DNA from: Acidipropionibacterium timonense
GTDB lineage: Bacteria; Actinomycetota; Actinomycetes; Propionibacteriales; Propionibacteriaceae
Assembly (NCBI RefSeq): GCF_900605005.1
Contig: NZ_LR027558.1
Coordinates: forward strand, 62,001 to 126,000
Direction of reading: 5' to 3'
DNA length: 64,000 nt
Both the position numbers and the translations under genes were made by a program. The number at the start of each line of letters is the position of its first letter. Within the stretch, counting starts at the first letter, position 1. The notes beneath the pieces were generated by a model, which saw only the letters and a list, made by a program, of their open reading frames with translations, was not told where the DNA came from and searched no databases. Below are positions 53,920 to 63,684 of this stretch, in pieces.

Positions 53920-55218
53920 GCACCAGGAAACCATTGCCCGCATCGTCTCCGAACGCACAGACGACGGCAAACGCTGGCGATACCCCATCGTCGTCCTCAC
54001 CATGCCCCGCCGCTCCGGCAAAACAGCCCTCGTCGAAACAGTCGAGGTCCAACGCGCCATCACCTACCCAGGCCACCAGATCTATTACACGGCCCAGAAA
54101 TACGGCGCCGCCCACTCGGCATGGCTCCAGCTCACCAAACAAATCGAGGACTCACCAGCCCTCACCACCCACGTCACCAACCGCGTCACCACCTTTGGTG
54201 CCGCATCACTCGACCTCGCCAACGGCTCACGCATCCGCCCCTTCACCCCCAGCGTCGACGGCCTCGACGGCAAAGACGCAGACCTCGTCATCCTCGACGA
54301 AGCATTCGAATGGGACCAGACCAAAGCATCACTCCTCATGGCCTCCGTCGGGCCAACCCAGCTCAACAGGCCGAACGCCCAGCTCTGGATAGTCTCCACC
54401 GCCGGACATTCAGGGTCACTATGGTTCCGCGACTGGGTAGAGCGAGGACGCCACTCACTGACCGAACCACACCCATCCATCGCCTTCCTCGAGTGGTCCA
54501 TGGACCCCACCGGAGACCCAGACGACCCCGACGAGTGGACCAAGTTCCACCCCGGCCTGACCTCCGGACTCACCGACATAGAGGCCATGCAGGCCCAACG
54601 CGCCAAACACACACGCCCCGAATGGCTACGCGGCTACTGCAACACCTGGGTAGACGCCGTCCTGGAGCCCGTCGTCTCACTCGACGATTACGACGCCTGC
54701 GAATACACCGACCCCATCCCTCCCCTCGACACCATCCACCTCGCCATTGACGTCGCCTACGACGACTCAGCCGCCACCATCGCCGCCGCCTGGACTCTCG
54801 ACAACGGAACCCCATCCGTCGCCATCGTCCAACGCGGCCCAGGCACCGACTGGGTAGCACCAACCCTCACCAACCTCACCCAACGCGGCGCACCACAACC
54901 CCTCGCAGACCCCACCGGACCCACCATCACCCTCATATCAACACTCGCCACAGCAGGACTCACCCCCACCACCACCACCGCACGCGACATCGCCGGAGCA
55001 ACCCAAGACCTCATCTCCATGACCAAGTCCCGCTCATGGCACCACACGCCCTCACCAGACCTGCGCGACGCCCTCGCCATCGCAGCAACACGCCGTATCG
55101 CCGGCACCCCAGCACTCGACCCCAGCCACTCACCACGCCCCATCGACGCCGCCAGAGCAGTAGCCATCGCCCTACACGCCACCATGACCGCCCACCCATC
55201 ACCACTCCAGGTCTTCTG

Positions 55219-55416
55219 ATGCACTACTACATCGACTCCTCCGACACGACACACCTACCAATCTGCCGCGACTGCGGATGGCGCGGACAACCCGAACCCA
55301 GCCGCCTCGCAGCCCTCGCCTCACTCCAACGCCACCAACACCGCACCCACCCAGGAGAATCAGGCGACGGCCTACGCGCCAACATCACCAGGACACGCCG
55401 ACACCACCGAATCTGA
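55219..55416 (+). CDS. Small phage protein with zinc-finger-like motif
   Basis: The 65-residue protein has CRDCGWRG and, 23 residues on, HQHRTH, a C2H2-like set. It starts at an ATG sharing a base with the terminase stop codon. Small zinc-binding proteins between terminase and portal occur in several actinophages. The function is unknown. Confidence 0.55.
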   Translation: MHYYIDSSDTTHLPICRDCGWRGQPEPSRLAALASLQRHQHRTHPGESGDGLRANITRTRRHHRI

Positions 55417-55443
55417 CTACGGGCACCCCGCACCATATGAGGC

Positions 55444-56547
55444 ATGGGAGCACTCACACGCCTAGGAGAGTCACTCGGCATCCTGCGCCGATACTCTGCC
55501 CAGAACCTCGGCGGCACGCCCCTGCCCACCATCACCCCAGGGCGCACCAGCTCGCTCGTCGACGAAACCGCACTCTCCCTCGACGCGATCTACCGCGCAG
55601 TGACCATCCTGGAGACCGCAGCAGCACAACTCACCCTCGACGTCTGGCACGGAGATACCCTCACCGACCCACCCACATGGATCACGAGGCCCGACCCATG
55701 GTCCACCCCCACAACCTGGCTCAAGGAGACCGTCGGCTCCCTCGCCCTGAGAGGAAACGCCTACTGGAAGATCACCCGCGCCAGCAACGGCCAACCCGCC
55801 CAGCTCGCCGTCCTCGACCCCCTCGATGTCACCATCACCGCCACCCGAACCGGCATCCCCATCTACCACGTCGAGGGCGACACCCTCACCGGCCGCGACA
55901 TCATCCAGCTCCAACTCCTGCGCCGCCCAGGACGCCGCAACCTATACGGACTCGGACCCATCCAGGCAGCCAGCGCCGGCATCCTCGGAGCCGTCACCAT
56001 GCGCGACTACGCCTCCGGCTGGATGACCACCGGCACCATCCCGAACGGCATCCTCACCACCGAGCAGGAGCTCAGCGCCGACCAGGCCTCCGCCATCAAG
56101 GACCGATGGCTCTCATCCGTCAAAACCTCAGAGCCCATGGTTCTCGGCAAGGGCACCACATACGCACCACTGAGCCTCAAGCCGCAAGAGCTCCAATGGC
56201 TCGAGGCCCAACAATTCAACGTAACATCAATAGCACGCCTATTCGGTATCCCAGGTCGGCTCATGCTCGCGGCTCTCGACGGATCGTCCTCCACCTACGC
56301 CAACCTCCAGCAGGAAGACCTCTCCTTCCTCCGGTGGACCCTCATGCAGTACCTGTCCGAAATCGAGCAGGCAATTACATGGCTACTTCCGCGCGGTAAC
56401 TCTGCACGGTTCAACGTCGACGGACTATTGCGCGCCGACACCCTCACCAGATATCAAGCACACCAAATCGGACTAAATGCCGGATTCCTCGACGTCGACG
56501 AAGTACGCGCCATCGAGGGCCTGCCTCCCAGGAGTACCCATGCCTGA
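55444..56547 (+). CDS. Phage portal protein, HK97 type
   Basis: The 367-residue protein forms the dodecameric DNA gate at the capsid vertex. It has the HK97 portal pattern: TALSLDAIYRAVTILETAAAQL, SLALRGNAYWKITR, GILTTEQELSADQA, VTSIARLFGIPGRLM and YLSEIEQAITWLL. Its position after terminase and before the protease-capsid gene agrees. The end overlaps the next gene by eight bases. Confidence 0.92.
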   Translation: MGALTRLGESLGILRRYSAQNLGGTPLPTITPGRTSSLVDETALSLDAIYRAVTILETAAAQLTLDVWHGDTLTDPPTWITRPDPWSTPTTWLKETVGSLALRGNAYWKITRASNGQPAQLAVLDPLDVTITATRTGIPIYHVEGDTLTGRDIIQLQLLRRPGRRNLYGLGPIQAASAGILGAVTMRDYASGWMTTGTIPNGILTTEQELSADQASAIKDRWLSSVKTSEPMVLGKGTTYAPLSLKPQELQWLEAQQFNVTSIARLFGIPGRLMLAALDGSSSTYANLQQEDLSFLRWTLMQYLSEIEQAITWLLPRGNSARFNVDGLLRADTLTRYQAHQIGLNAGFLDVDEVRAIEGLPPRSTHA

Positions 56548-58009
56548 CCTCGAGACACGATCCCTCGCCATCACCCGCGCCCAGGTCGACGGCGACGAAC
56601 GTACGTTCGTCGGCCGCGTCGTCCCGTGGGACACCCCAACCACCCTCCTACCAGGTCTCGACGAGCAATTCGCGCGCGGCTCCGTCCGCATCGACGACAA
56701 CCAGCCACCCATGCTCTTCCGCGACCACACAACCCCCATCGGCACGATCCGCCACCTCGACGACCAGGACGACGGCCTCTACATCACAGCCCGCATCTCG
56801 GCCACCCGCGACGGAGACGACACCCTCACCCTCATCCGAGACGGCGTCCTCGACCGCCTCTCCGTCGGATTCCAGCCCATCTCCGCCGACGAGACCAGCA
56901 CCACCACCGGCACCCTCATCACCCGTACCGACGTCATCCTCCGTGAGGCATCCGTCGTCCCATTCCCGGCCTACCCAACGGCCAAGATCACCGAGCACCG
57001 AAACACCACCCCGGAGGGACCCACCATGACCGACACCATCACCCGAGCCGACCTCGACAACCTCGCCACCCGAGACGACCTTGACGACATCTCCCGACGC
57101 CTCGACACCCTCGCCGCCACCATCGACGCGGTCAACACCTGGCAGGACCGCGCCTACTCCGGCGCCACCCTCGACGACATCCCCGCCGTCATCCCCCAGG
57201 GCATTGAGACCCTCATCACCAACATCAACGACGCGAACCCCATCGCCCAGCTCTTCAAGACCGCTTCCCTCCCCGACACGGGCATGGTCGTCAACTTCCT
57301 GCGCATCAAGGACACGACCATCACGACAGGCAAGCAGGCCAAGCCTGGTGACGACCTGCCCGGACCCTCCAAGGTGTCATTTGAGACCACGGCGGCACCC
57401 ATCGAGGTCTACGGAGCCTGGACCGAGCTGGACCTTGCCACCATCAGCCGCTACCCCGTGCCCGAGCTCGATACGCAGTTGACCCGCATGGCCACCGACA
57501 TCGGACGGCAGCGTGCACAGCGACTCGCCGACACCCTCACCCAGACCGTGACCGACCGAGCCAAGACCACCAAGCTCACCATCTCCTCGATCTCGTCGGC
57601 CGACGCATGGTCCGACGGCATCGTCGACGCCCAGCTCGCCTACCTCGACACCGGATACCCCGTCGACGGACTCCTCGTCGCACCCGACGTCTTCAAGGCC
57701 ATGCGCAAATTGAAGGACGGCTCCGGCTCCTACATCATGGCCACCTACGGCACCAACCAGAACACCGTCGGAGTCATCGACGGCCTCTCCGGAATGCTCG
57801 GACCCATCCGCGTGTCCCTGTTCTGGCTGGCAGCACCCGGCACCATGGCGTTCTACTCCAAGAACGCCCTCTCCGTGCGATCTCAGCCCATCGTGCAGCT
57901 CCAGGACACCAACGTCGTCAACCTCACCGGACAGTGGTCGCTGCACCAGCTCTCGGCTATCTGCGTGGAGCAGCCCCAGCTCATCCTTCCCGTCGTCGCA
58001 ACGGCCTGA
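56540..58009 (+). CDS. Fused prohead protease and major capsid protein, HK97 type
   Basis: One 489-residue frame joins a prohead protease (about 1-150; His63 in LFRDHTTPIG and Ser108 in DRLSVGFQP are the catalytic pair) to an HK97-fold capsid protein (about 195-489; IPAVIPQGIETLI, PGPSKVSFETTAAPIEVYGA, LDTQLTRMATDIGRQRAQRL). The short helical link around 165-195 resembles a delta scaffold. An ATG at 57026 with GGAGGGACCCACC before it could also start a free capsid protein in the same frame. The main ATG at 56540 has CAGGAGTACCC. Confidence 0.92.
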   Translation: MPDLETRSLAITRAQVDGDERTFVGRVVPWDTPTTLLPGLDEQFARGSVRIDDNQPPMLFRDHTTPIGTIRHLDDQDDGLYITARISATRDGDDTLTLIRDGVLDRLSVGFQPISADETSTTTGTLITRTDVILREASVVPFPAYPTAKITEHRNTTPEGPTMTDTITRADLDNLATRDDLDDISRRLDTLAATIDAVNTWQDRAYSGATLDDIPAVIPQGIETLITNINDANPIAQLFKTASLPDTGMVVNFLRIKDTTITTGKQAKPGDDLPGPSKVSFETTAAPIEVYGAWTELDLATISRYPVPELDTQLTRMATDIGRQRAQRLADTLTQTVTDRAKTTKLTISSISSADAWSDGIVDAQLAYLDTGYPVDGLLVAPDVFKAMRKLKDGSGSYIMATYGTNQNTVGVIDGLSGMLGPIRVSLFWLAAPGTMAFYSKNALSVRSQPIVQLQDTNVVNLTGQWSLHQLSAICVEQPQLILPVVATA

Positions 58010-58011
58010 CC

Positions 58012-58329
58012 ATGACCGCAGTCGCCGCCCTCGCCGTCCATCTCGGCCTCGACCCGACCGGCATAGACCAAGCATCGGCCGAGGAGGTCTGCCAGGCCGC
58101 AGACCTCCTCGTGAGAGGGAAACTCGGCGATGGCTACGACACGTGCCCACAAGTCATCCTCGACCAGGCAGGAGTGATCGTCGCCGCCGAACTGTGGCGG
58201 CGACGTGACGCCCCCGGAGGAGTCGTCAACGCCTGGGGAGACACGACCGTACCCATCAGGCTCGCCCGAGACCCACTCACCCCAGCCCTACCCATCCTCG
58301 CCCCATGGGCAACCCCCGGAATCGCATGA
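58012..58329 (+). CDS. Head-tail connector-type protein
   Basis: This 105-residue protein directly after the capsid gene, with helices AVHLGLDPTGIDQASAEEVC and QVILDQAGVIVAAELWRRRD, fits the gp6-like connector that binds the portal ring. Identity is by place and shape. It starts two bases after the capsid stop and overlaps the next gene by four. Confidence 0.65.
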   Translation: MTAVAALAVHLGLDPTGIDQASAEEVCQAADLLVRGKLGDGYDTCPQVILDQAGVIVAAELWRRRDAPGGVVNAWGDTTVPIRLARDPLTPALPILAPWATPGIA

Positions 58330-58721
58330 TGACCACACCACTCGCCGCCGACCGCGCCGCCCTCGTCGACGCCCTCACCGCCACCCTCACCGGCTGGCAG
58401 ATCACTCCTGCCGAAGTCGAGCAGCCACGACCCCCACTGGCCACCATCGCACCCGGAGACCCCTGGGTCCGCTCCACAGACACCGACCTCACCTGGCTCG
58501 AGGACCTCGTCACGTGGAGAGTCCGACTCATCGTCACCCCAGGACCAGCACTCGCGGTCCTCGACCGACTCATTCACGCCGTCGACCTCATCCGCGCCTC
58601 CACCATCGCCCACACCTGGACCATCGGCGACATCACCTCACCAATGACCCTCGTCGTATCCGACTCCCTCGCCCTCCCATCCACATCCCTCACCCTCACC
58701 AGACCCATCCCTAGGAGCTGA
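58326..58721 (+). CDS. Neck/tail completion-type protein
   Basis: This 131-residue protein between connector and tail tube has no clear signature. It reads AALVDALTATLTGWQITPAEV followed by VRLIVTPGPALAVLDRLIHA, similar in order to phage tail-terminator or minor head proteins. The ATG at 58326 lies in an ATGA overlap with the previous gene. Confidence 0.5.
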   Translation: MMTTPLAADRAALVDALTATLTGWQITPAEVEQPRPPLATIAPGDPWVRSTDTDLTWLEDLVTWRVRLIVTPGPALAVLDRLIHAVDLIRASTIAHTWTIGDITSPMTLVVSDSLALPSTSLTLTRPIPRS

Positions 58722-58722
58722 C

Positions 58723-59151
58723 ATGGCAACCACCGCCCCCTCGACCGCACTCACCGGCAAGACCCTGTCCTTCAAGATCGGTGCCACCGAGTACATGCAG
58801 GACGTATTGAAGTGGGAGCTCAAGCCCGACAAGCAGGACAAGTCCGACCTCACGTTCGCCGAGGTCGCCGGAGGGAGCACCGCATCCTGGACCCTCAACG
58901 TCACAGCCCTGGCATCGACCGCCGCCGCGAGCTTCTGGTCATTCTGTTGGGACAACGCGGGCAAGACGGTCGCCGTGACCCTCGCACCGTGGGGCAACAC
59001 CACCCCCTCGGCAGACCAGCCCACCTTCACCGGACAGTGCACGATCACCCTGCCCCCGAGCCTGTCGGACGAAGCCAACTCCGGTAAGCGCGCAACCTTC
59101 GACATCGACCTCGACGTCGACTCCATCACCAAGAAGACCTCCGCCGCATGA
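58723..59151 (+). CDS. Major tail tube protein
   Basis: The 142-residue beta-rich protein (TALTGKTLSFKIGATEYMQD, DLTFAEVAGGSTASWTLNVT, TFTGQCTITLPPSLSDEANS) fits a short siphovirus tail tube subunit. Place between neck proteins and tail chaperones supports this. The ribosome site is CTAGGAGCTGAC before the ATG at 58723. Confidence 0.7.
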   Translation: MATTAPSTALTGKTLSFKIGATEYMQDVLKWELKPDKQDKSDLTFAEVAGGSTASWTLNVTALASTAAASFWSFCWDNAGKTVAVTLAPWGNTTPSADQPTFTGQCTITLPPSLSDEANSGKRATFDIDLDVDSITKKTSAA

Positions 59152-59552
59152 TCGCAGACCTCGACCTCGACACCAACGGCGTCCGACTCACAGTCACCGG
59201 CCTCAGCCGCACCATCAAGCGACTCGAGAAGGCCGGGGCCGCCGCCCAGGACATGCGCGACCTCATGCACGAGGTCGGCACCATCGTCCTCGCCGCAGCC
59301 CAACCCAGAGCACCCCGCCGGTCAGGGCGCCTCGCGCGCACCGGCCGCGCCGGACACGGCAAGACCAAGGCCGTCGTCCGCTACGGCGGCGCCAGAGCCC
59401 CCTACGCCGGTGTCATCCACTACGGCTGGCCAGACCATCACATCCGGGGCCGCCACTGGGTAGACGCCGCCCTCGCCGCCACCAGACCCCAGCAGCTCGC
59501 CACCCTCGAACGCGGCATCACCCGCATCCTCAAACAAGCCGACCTCATCTAG
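59148..59552 (+). CDS. HK97 gp10-like tail component
   Basis: The 134-residue basic protein has the order VTGLSRTIKRLEKAGAAAQD, PRAPRRSGRLARTGRAGHGK and YAGVIHYGWPDHHIRGRHWV, which matches the HK97 gp10 family with its conserved APRRSGRLA and HYG segments. These proteins sit at the head-tail joint or tail terminator. It starts in an ATGA overlap with the tube gene, an order slightly different from HK97 itself. Confidence 0.75.
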   Translation: MIADLDLDTNGVRLTVTGLSRTIKRLEKAGAAAQDMRDLMHEVGTIVLAAAQPRAPRRSGRLARTGRAGHGKTKAVVRYGGARAPYAGVIHYGWPDHHIRGRHWVDAALAATRPQQLATLERGITRILKQADLI

Positions 59553-59560
59553 GACACCTC

Positions 59561-59941
59561 ATGACCTTCACCGACACCCTCACGAACGGAGAAATCTCCG
59601 CCATCTGCCGCGCCACCGGAATCACCACACCCGAAACAGACCCGATCCAATTCGGCATCGGAGTCGTATGGGCAGCAGCCCGCCGACTCGGCCACCCCAT
59701 CACCATCGGCGACGCCTCGGCTCTCACAAACGCCGAAACCGAGGCCATCCTGTCGGCAGCCGACAAGCTCCCAGCAGCAGCCGGACTCACCGCCCGCTCC
59801 GCAGAACTCGAAGCACTCCTGGCATCCATCCAGGGCACTCCGAGCGCCGCGCCGGACCCCCAACCGTCGACGCCCGCAACGAGCGGGCCGCAGTCCTCGC
59901 CCTCCGAGCCGGAATCCACCCAGCCGACTACGACCTCCTGA
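59561..59941 (+). CDS. Tail assembly chaperone, short (G-type) form
   Basis: The 126-residue protein before the tape measure is predicted helical (NGEISAICRATGITTPETDP, LTNAETEAILSAADK) with a Pro/Ser/Thr-rich end. In most long-tailed phages this gene makes a second, longer product by ribosomal frameshifting. Here the -1 frame stays open from within this gene to 59988, giving a plausible fused product. Confidence 0.75.
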   Translation: MTFTDTLTNGEISAICRATGITTPETDPIQFGIGVVWAAARRLGHPITIGDASALTNAETEAILSAADKLPAAAGLTARSAELEALLASIQGTPSAAPDPQPSTPATSGPQSSPSEPESTQPTTTS

Positions 59942-59988
59942 CCGTAGCCGAGACAAACGCCCTCATCACCCTCCTCAACCAGGAGTAA
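59561..59988 (+). other. Probable -1 frameshift product (G-T tail chaperone)
   Basis: At CCCCCAA (59857-59863) the zero frame reads GAC CCC CAA. A slip of one base back gives CCC CCA ACC and opens a frame ending NERAAVLALRAGIHPADYDL then LTVAETNALITLLNQE, a sensible helical C-terminus. The fused product would be about 142 residues. The slip site is a run of five C, not a perfect X-XXY-YYZ heptamer, so the exact site is uncertain. Confidence 0.6.
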
Positions 59989-59994
59989 CGACCC

Positions 59995-62451
59995 ATGGCT
60001 AAGCAGACCATCAACGTCGCCGTCCTCGCAGACACGCGACAATTCAGCCGCGCCATGGCATCACTCGGCAAGGAGACCGGACTCACACGACTCACAGCAG
60101 GAGCACGCACTCTCGGGTCAGCCCTGGCAACTGCCGTCAAGACCGGTGCGGCCGTCGGAGGAGCCGCCGTCATCACACTCGGCAAGCAGGCCATCGACGC
60201 CGCCGGCGACCTCGAACAGTCCTCCGGCGCCATCGAGACCGTGTTCGGACGCCACGCAGGACAGATGCAGGCATGGGCAGCACAGGCCCACACAGCCGTC
60301 GGCCTCACCGCCAACGAGTTCAACGAGCTAGGCACCCTCATCGGCACCCAGCTCAAGAACGGCGGCACCGCAATCGACCAGCTCGCCCCCAAAACCAACA
60401 ACCTCATCCGGCTCGGCGCCGACCTATCCTCCATGTACGGAGGCACGACCCGCGAGGCCGTCGAAGCTCTCTCCTCTGCGCTCAAGGGCGAACGCGACCC
60501 CATCGAGCGATACGGAGTCACACTCAACCAGACCGCCATCGACGCCCAGGCTGCCGCTATGGGATTCCACAAGGTCGGAGGCAGCTACGCCGCCACAGCT
60601 CAGCAGGCCGCGACCCTCGCCCTCATCACCAAACAAACCAAGGATGCACACGGAAACTTCGCGCGCGAAACCGACACCCTCCAACACAAGCAACAAGTCC
60701 TCAAGGCATCCCTCGGCGACGTCGCCGCCCAACTCGGGACACGCCTCCTGCCAGCAGCCACCGCCGTCACCGGATGGATAGGAGACCGCATCCCTGCCGC
60801 GACCCGCCTCGCCTCCACAGCCATCGACAAGATCGGGCCAGCAGCCAGAACAGCAGCCGACGCCATTCGCGTCGTCATCGCCGGATTCTCCGGCCGCGTC
60901 CCCTCCATCGACCTCGGACCATGGACCTCAGTCCTCGCCACCACAGGCCAAGGCATCCGCGCAGCATGGGACACCATCACCGCCGCCATGACCAAGGTCG
61001 GCCCCACCCTCACCACCATCGGGTCAACCGCGACGAACACCCTCACCACCATCCAAGGTGCCCTCTCCGGCACGATCATCCCGTCCCTCACGACCGCCGC
61101 AGGATGGATCGACCGTCACAGGGTGCTCGTCATCACCCTCACCTCACCGGTCCTCACCCTCATCACGGCCGCCAAGACCTACCAGGTCACCATGACAGCC
61201 GTTCATGCCGCCCAGGCCGCATGGAACACCGTGACCGGCGTCGCAAAGACTCTCCAGGCCGCCTACGCATTCGGCACCTATGGACAGATCACCGCCAATC
61301 AGGGACTACTAGCCACACAGGCCAGCCTCCTCGGCGTCATGCGACAGTGGATCATCTCCCTCGGCCGCGCCGTCGTCGCCGGTGCCAGAGTCGTCGCCTC
61401 CGTCGTCGCCCAGGCCGCCGTATGGACAGCCCAGAAGGCCGCGATGCTCGGTCATCTCGTCGTGCAGGGCGCGGTCCGAGCTGGACAACTCGCGATGGCC
61501 GCCGCGCAATGGGCGCTCAACGCAGCCATGGCAGCCAACCCCATTGTTCTGGCCACCATCGCTCTTGCCGCACTCGCCGCCGCCCTCATCTACGCCTACC
61601 GCCACTCGGCCGCATTCCGCGCAGCCGTCGCAGCCGCATTCACAGCCGTATCAGCCGTGGCCCACACCATGGGCGCCGCTATCACCGGAGCCCTCCACGC
61701 CATCGGCTCCGGCCTCACCGCCGCCGCAGCAGCCGTCACCCGATGGGCCACCGGCATCGCCTCACAGTTCGCCGCCGCCTGGACCAAGGCACGCACCGCC
61801 ACCACCACCGGCGTCCTCACCGTCACACGATTCATCAGCTCGCTACCAGCCCGAGCAGTCGCAGCCATGGCATCACTCGGCTCACGCCTATGGTCGACCA
61901 TCACCGGAGCATGGTCCAGGGGCACGTCGGCCACAACCTCCGGCATGGCCCGCATCTCCTCCCTCATCAGATCCCTGCCAGGACGTGTCGTCGCCGCAGC
62001 CGCAGGCATCGCAGGGTCCGTCCGATCCATCGGCCTCAACATCATCTCCGGGATCGTCGGCGGCATCACCTCAGCCGCCGGGACCCTCGTCTCAGCCGCA
62101 CGCGGCGCCGTGTCCTCTGCCATCACCGCCGCAAAGAACCTCCTCGGCATCCACTCCCCATCCCGAGTCTTCCGCGACATCGGCCGATACACAGTCGACG
62201 GCATGGTCATCGGACTCTCCGACCGAACCCACGCGCTCACCACCCAAGCAACCCAGCTCGCGCGCACCGTCGCCGACAACGCCACCCCAGACCCCATCGA
62301 CATCACCACCGTCACCCGCCAGCAGCAGGCATCCACCCAAGCCCAACCCATCACCATCAACATCCAGACCCTCAACTGGGACCGCCGAGTCCAGGACCAG
62401 CTCATCGCCGCACTCCGAGACGCCCACCGGCGCGGACTCAAGGTCGCATGA
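59995..62451 (+). CDS. Tape measure protein
   Basis: At 818 residues this is the longest phage gene in the window. It has the usual tape-measure start (INVAVLADTRQFSRAMASLG), long Ala-rich helices, several hydrophobic stretches (about 375-540) and the C-terminal HSPSRVFRDIGRYTVDGMVI seen in many tail tape measures. It sets tail length and may form a DNA-ejection channel. The ATG at 59995 follows CAGGAGTAACGACCC. Confidence 0.92.
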   Translation: MAKQTINVAVLADTRQFSRAMASLGKETGLTRLTAGARTLGSALATAVKTGAAVGGAAVITLGKQAIDAAGDLEQSSGAIETVFGRHAGQMQAWAAQAHTAVGLTANEFNELGTLIGTQLKNGGTAIDQLAPKTNNLIRLGADLSSMYGGTTREAVEALSSALKGERDPIERYGVTLNQTAIDAQAAAMGFHKVGGSYAATAQQAATLALITKQTKDAHGNFARETDTLQHKQQVLKASLGDVAAQLGTRLLPAATAVTGWIGDRIPAATRLASTAIDKIGPAARTAADAIRVVIAGFSGRVPSIDLGPWTSVLATTGQGIRAAWDTITAAMTKVGPTLTTIGSTATNTLTTIQGALSGTIIPSLTTAAGWIDRHRVLVITLTSPVLTLITAAKTYQVTMTAVHAAQAAWNTVTGVAKTLQAAYAFGTYGQITANQGLLATQASLLGVMRQWIISLGRAVVAGARVVASVVAQAAVWTAQKAAMLGHLVVQGAVRAGQLAMAAAQWALNAAMAANPIVLATIALAALAAALIYAYRHSAAFRAAVAAAFTAVSAVAHTMGAAITGALHAIGSGLTAAAAAVTRWATGIASQFAAAWTKARTATTTGVLTVTRFISSLPARAVAAMASLGSRLWSTITGAWSRGTSATTSGMARISSLIRSLPGRVVAAAAGIAGSVRSIGLNIISGIVGGITSAAGTLVSAARGAVSSAITAAKNLLGIHSPSRVFRDIGRYTVDGMVIGLSDRTHALTTQATQLARTVADNATPDPIDITTVTRQQQASTQAQPITINIQTLNWDRRVQDQLIAALRDAHRRGLKVA

Positions 62452-63683
62452 TGAGCACCCCCACCCCCATCCGCCTCGACGCCTGGATACAGCCACCCCA
62501 GGGCAACGCCTTCCGCCTCGACCTATCGCCCCTCGATAGCGCCGCCCTATGGAATGAACGCACGTTCATCCTCGACGTATCGCGGCTCGACCAGGACGTG
62601 CTCTCAGGTCCGCGCCCGGACCGGCAGTGGTGCGACATCACCGCGCAAGCCACTGCCATCAGGACCACCGGCGGTATGCGCGACGACGGGATCACCCACG
62701 GAGCCGATCCAGGCAGCCTCACAGCGACCCTGAGCGACGAGCCACAGCTCATCGCCCTGGGACTCATCACCGGCACCCCAATCCGTCTCGCCAGCGGCTC
62801 CACCATCCTGTGGTGCGGATGGGTCGACGACGTCACCACGACCTACACCTACGACGGGCACTCCACCACCACCGTCACGGCATCCGACATCGCCGGAGTC
62901 ATGTCAGGCAGCACCCGCTACGGCGCCACCTCCATCGAGCAGTCCGGAGCCGACCTCTATCGGCAGGCTGGGCGATGGGACACCCTCATACACCAGTCGG
63001 CGCCGCGGCCCGTGAAGGTCGAATGGCGCGGCACACGCAACCCAGCCATCTCGCCCAATCCGATCGCCGCCACCACCGATCACGAGACCGACCTCACCTC
63101 ATGGCTCACCATGTGCTCGACCGCCGGCGGTTTCCTGTGGTCGCCGATAGGTCAGGCAGCCGACGGGTCAGCGCTCGTCCGCGCCCAATGGGCAGGCACC
63201 GTAGCCAACCTCCACACGATCTCCGACGAACCAGGCTCCCTGTCCTACCTCGACATCGACGTCTCCAGCTCGTCCTCAGAGGTCGTTACCGTCCTCGAGA
63301 CGCACAATCATTGGTCAGACCAGACCGTCGACAGTTCGACAGGGTCAGTGACCTACGACTACCACGACACCCAGGCCACCTATAGCGACGAGGCATCAGC
63401 CGCGACGTGGGGGACCCGCCGCCAGTCCGTCGACATTTCCGTGAGCCTGTACGGCGGCGACCCGAGACCCGCGATGGCAGGCGCCATCATGACGGGCACC
63501 CAGATCGCCACCGCCAGTGTCCGCACCGTCCGTATGCGCGGAACCGACACCATCGGGATGACCCCACTCGACGCCATCGACGTCACCGCACGGGGCCAGA
63601 CCTGGGCCTGCCTCATCGCGCAGATCACCCACGACATCACCCCGACCACCTGGACCACCACCCTCACACTCGCTAGGAGATGA
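62448..63683 (+). CDS. Minor tail protein (distal tail region)
   Basis: The 411-residue protein follows the tape measure with an ATGA overlap. It has beta-rich segments such as SLTATLSDEPQLIALGLITG, STILWCGWVDDVTTTYTYDG and TVTASDIAGVMSG, then a long domain ending in ITPTTWTTTLTLARR. The order and the last segment match distal-tail or hub proteins of actinobacterial siphoviruses, where a similar C-terminal phrase is common. The exact role is not certain. Confidence 0.7.
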   Translation: MMSTPTPIRLDAWIQPPQGNAFRLDLSPLDSAALWNERTFILDVSRLDQDVLSGPRPDRQWCDITAQATAIRTTGGMRDDGITHGADPGSLTATLSDEPQLIALGLITGTPIRLASGSTILWCGWVDDVTTTYTYDGHSTTTVTASDIAGVMSGSTRYGATSIEQSGADLYRQAGRWDTLIHQSAPRPVKVEWRGTRNPAISPNPIAATTDHETDLTSWLTMCSTAGGFLWSPIGQAADGSALVRAQWAGTVANLHTISDEPGSLSYLDIDVSSSSSEVVTVLETHNHWSDQTVDSSTGSVTYDYHDTQATYSDEASAATWGTRRQSVDISVSLYGGDPRPAMAGAIMTGTQIATASVRTVRMRGTDTIGMTPLDAIDVTARGQTWACLIAQITHDITPTTWTTTLTLARR

Positions 63684-63684
63684 C

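Larger units (their letters stand above)
51893..55219 (+). pseudogene. Terminase large subunit gene interrupted by ISL3 insertion
   Basis: The gene starts at 51893 and is open to 52029, then continues at 53920-55219. If 52030-53919 (the insertion plus one target copy) is removed, the frame runs through LIPGTLKP-HQETIARIV without a break and gives a protein of about 478 residues. It has Walker A MPRRSGKT, Walker B DLVILDEAFEWD and nuclease-type acidic residues in AIDVAYDDSA. This is the DNA-packaging motor. As it stands only an in-frame fragment from 54002 could be made, starting inside Walker A, so the prophage should not package DNA. Confidence 0.92.

Noticed and set aside
54002-55219. Terminase large subunit as a complete gene starting at 54002
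   Set aside because: That ATG lies at the Walker A motif. The true N-terminus is upstream of the ISL3 insertion and the frame joins exactly across the duplicated target.
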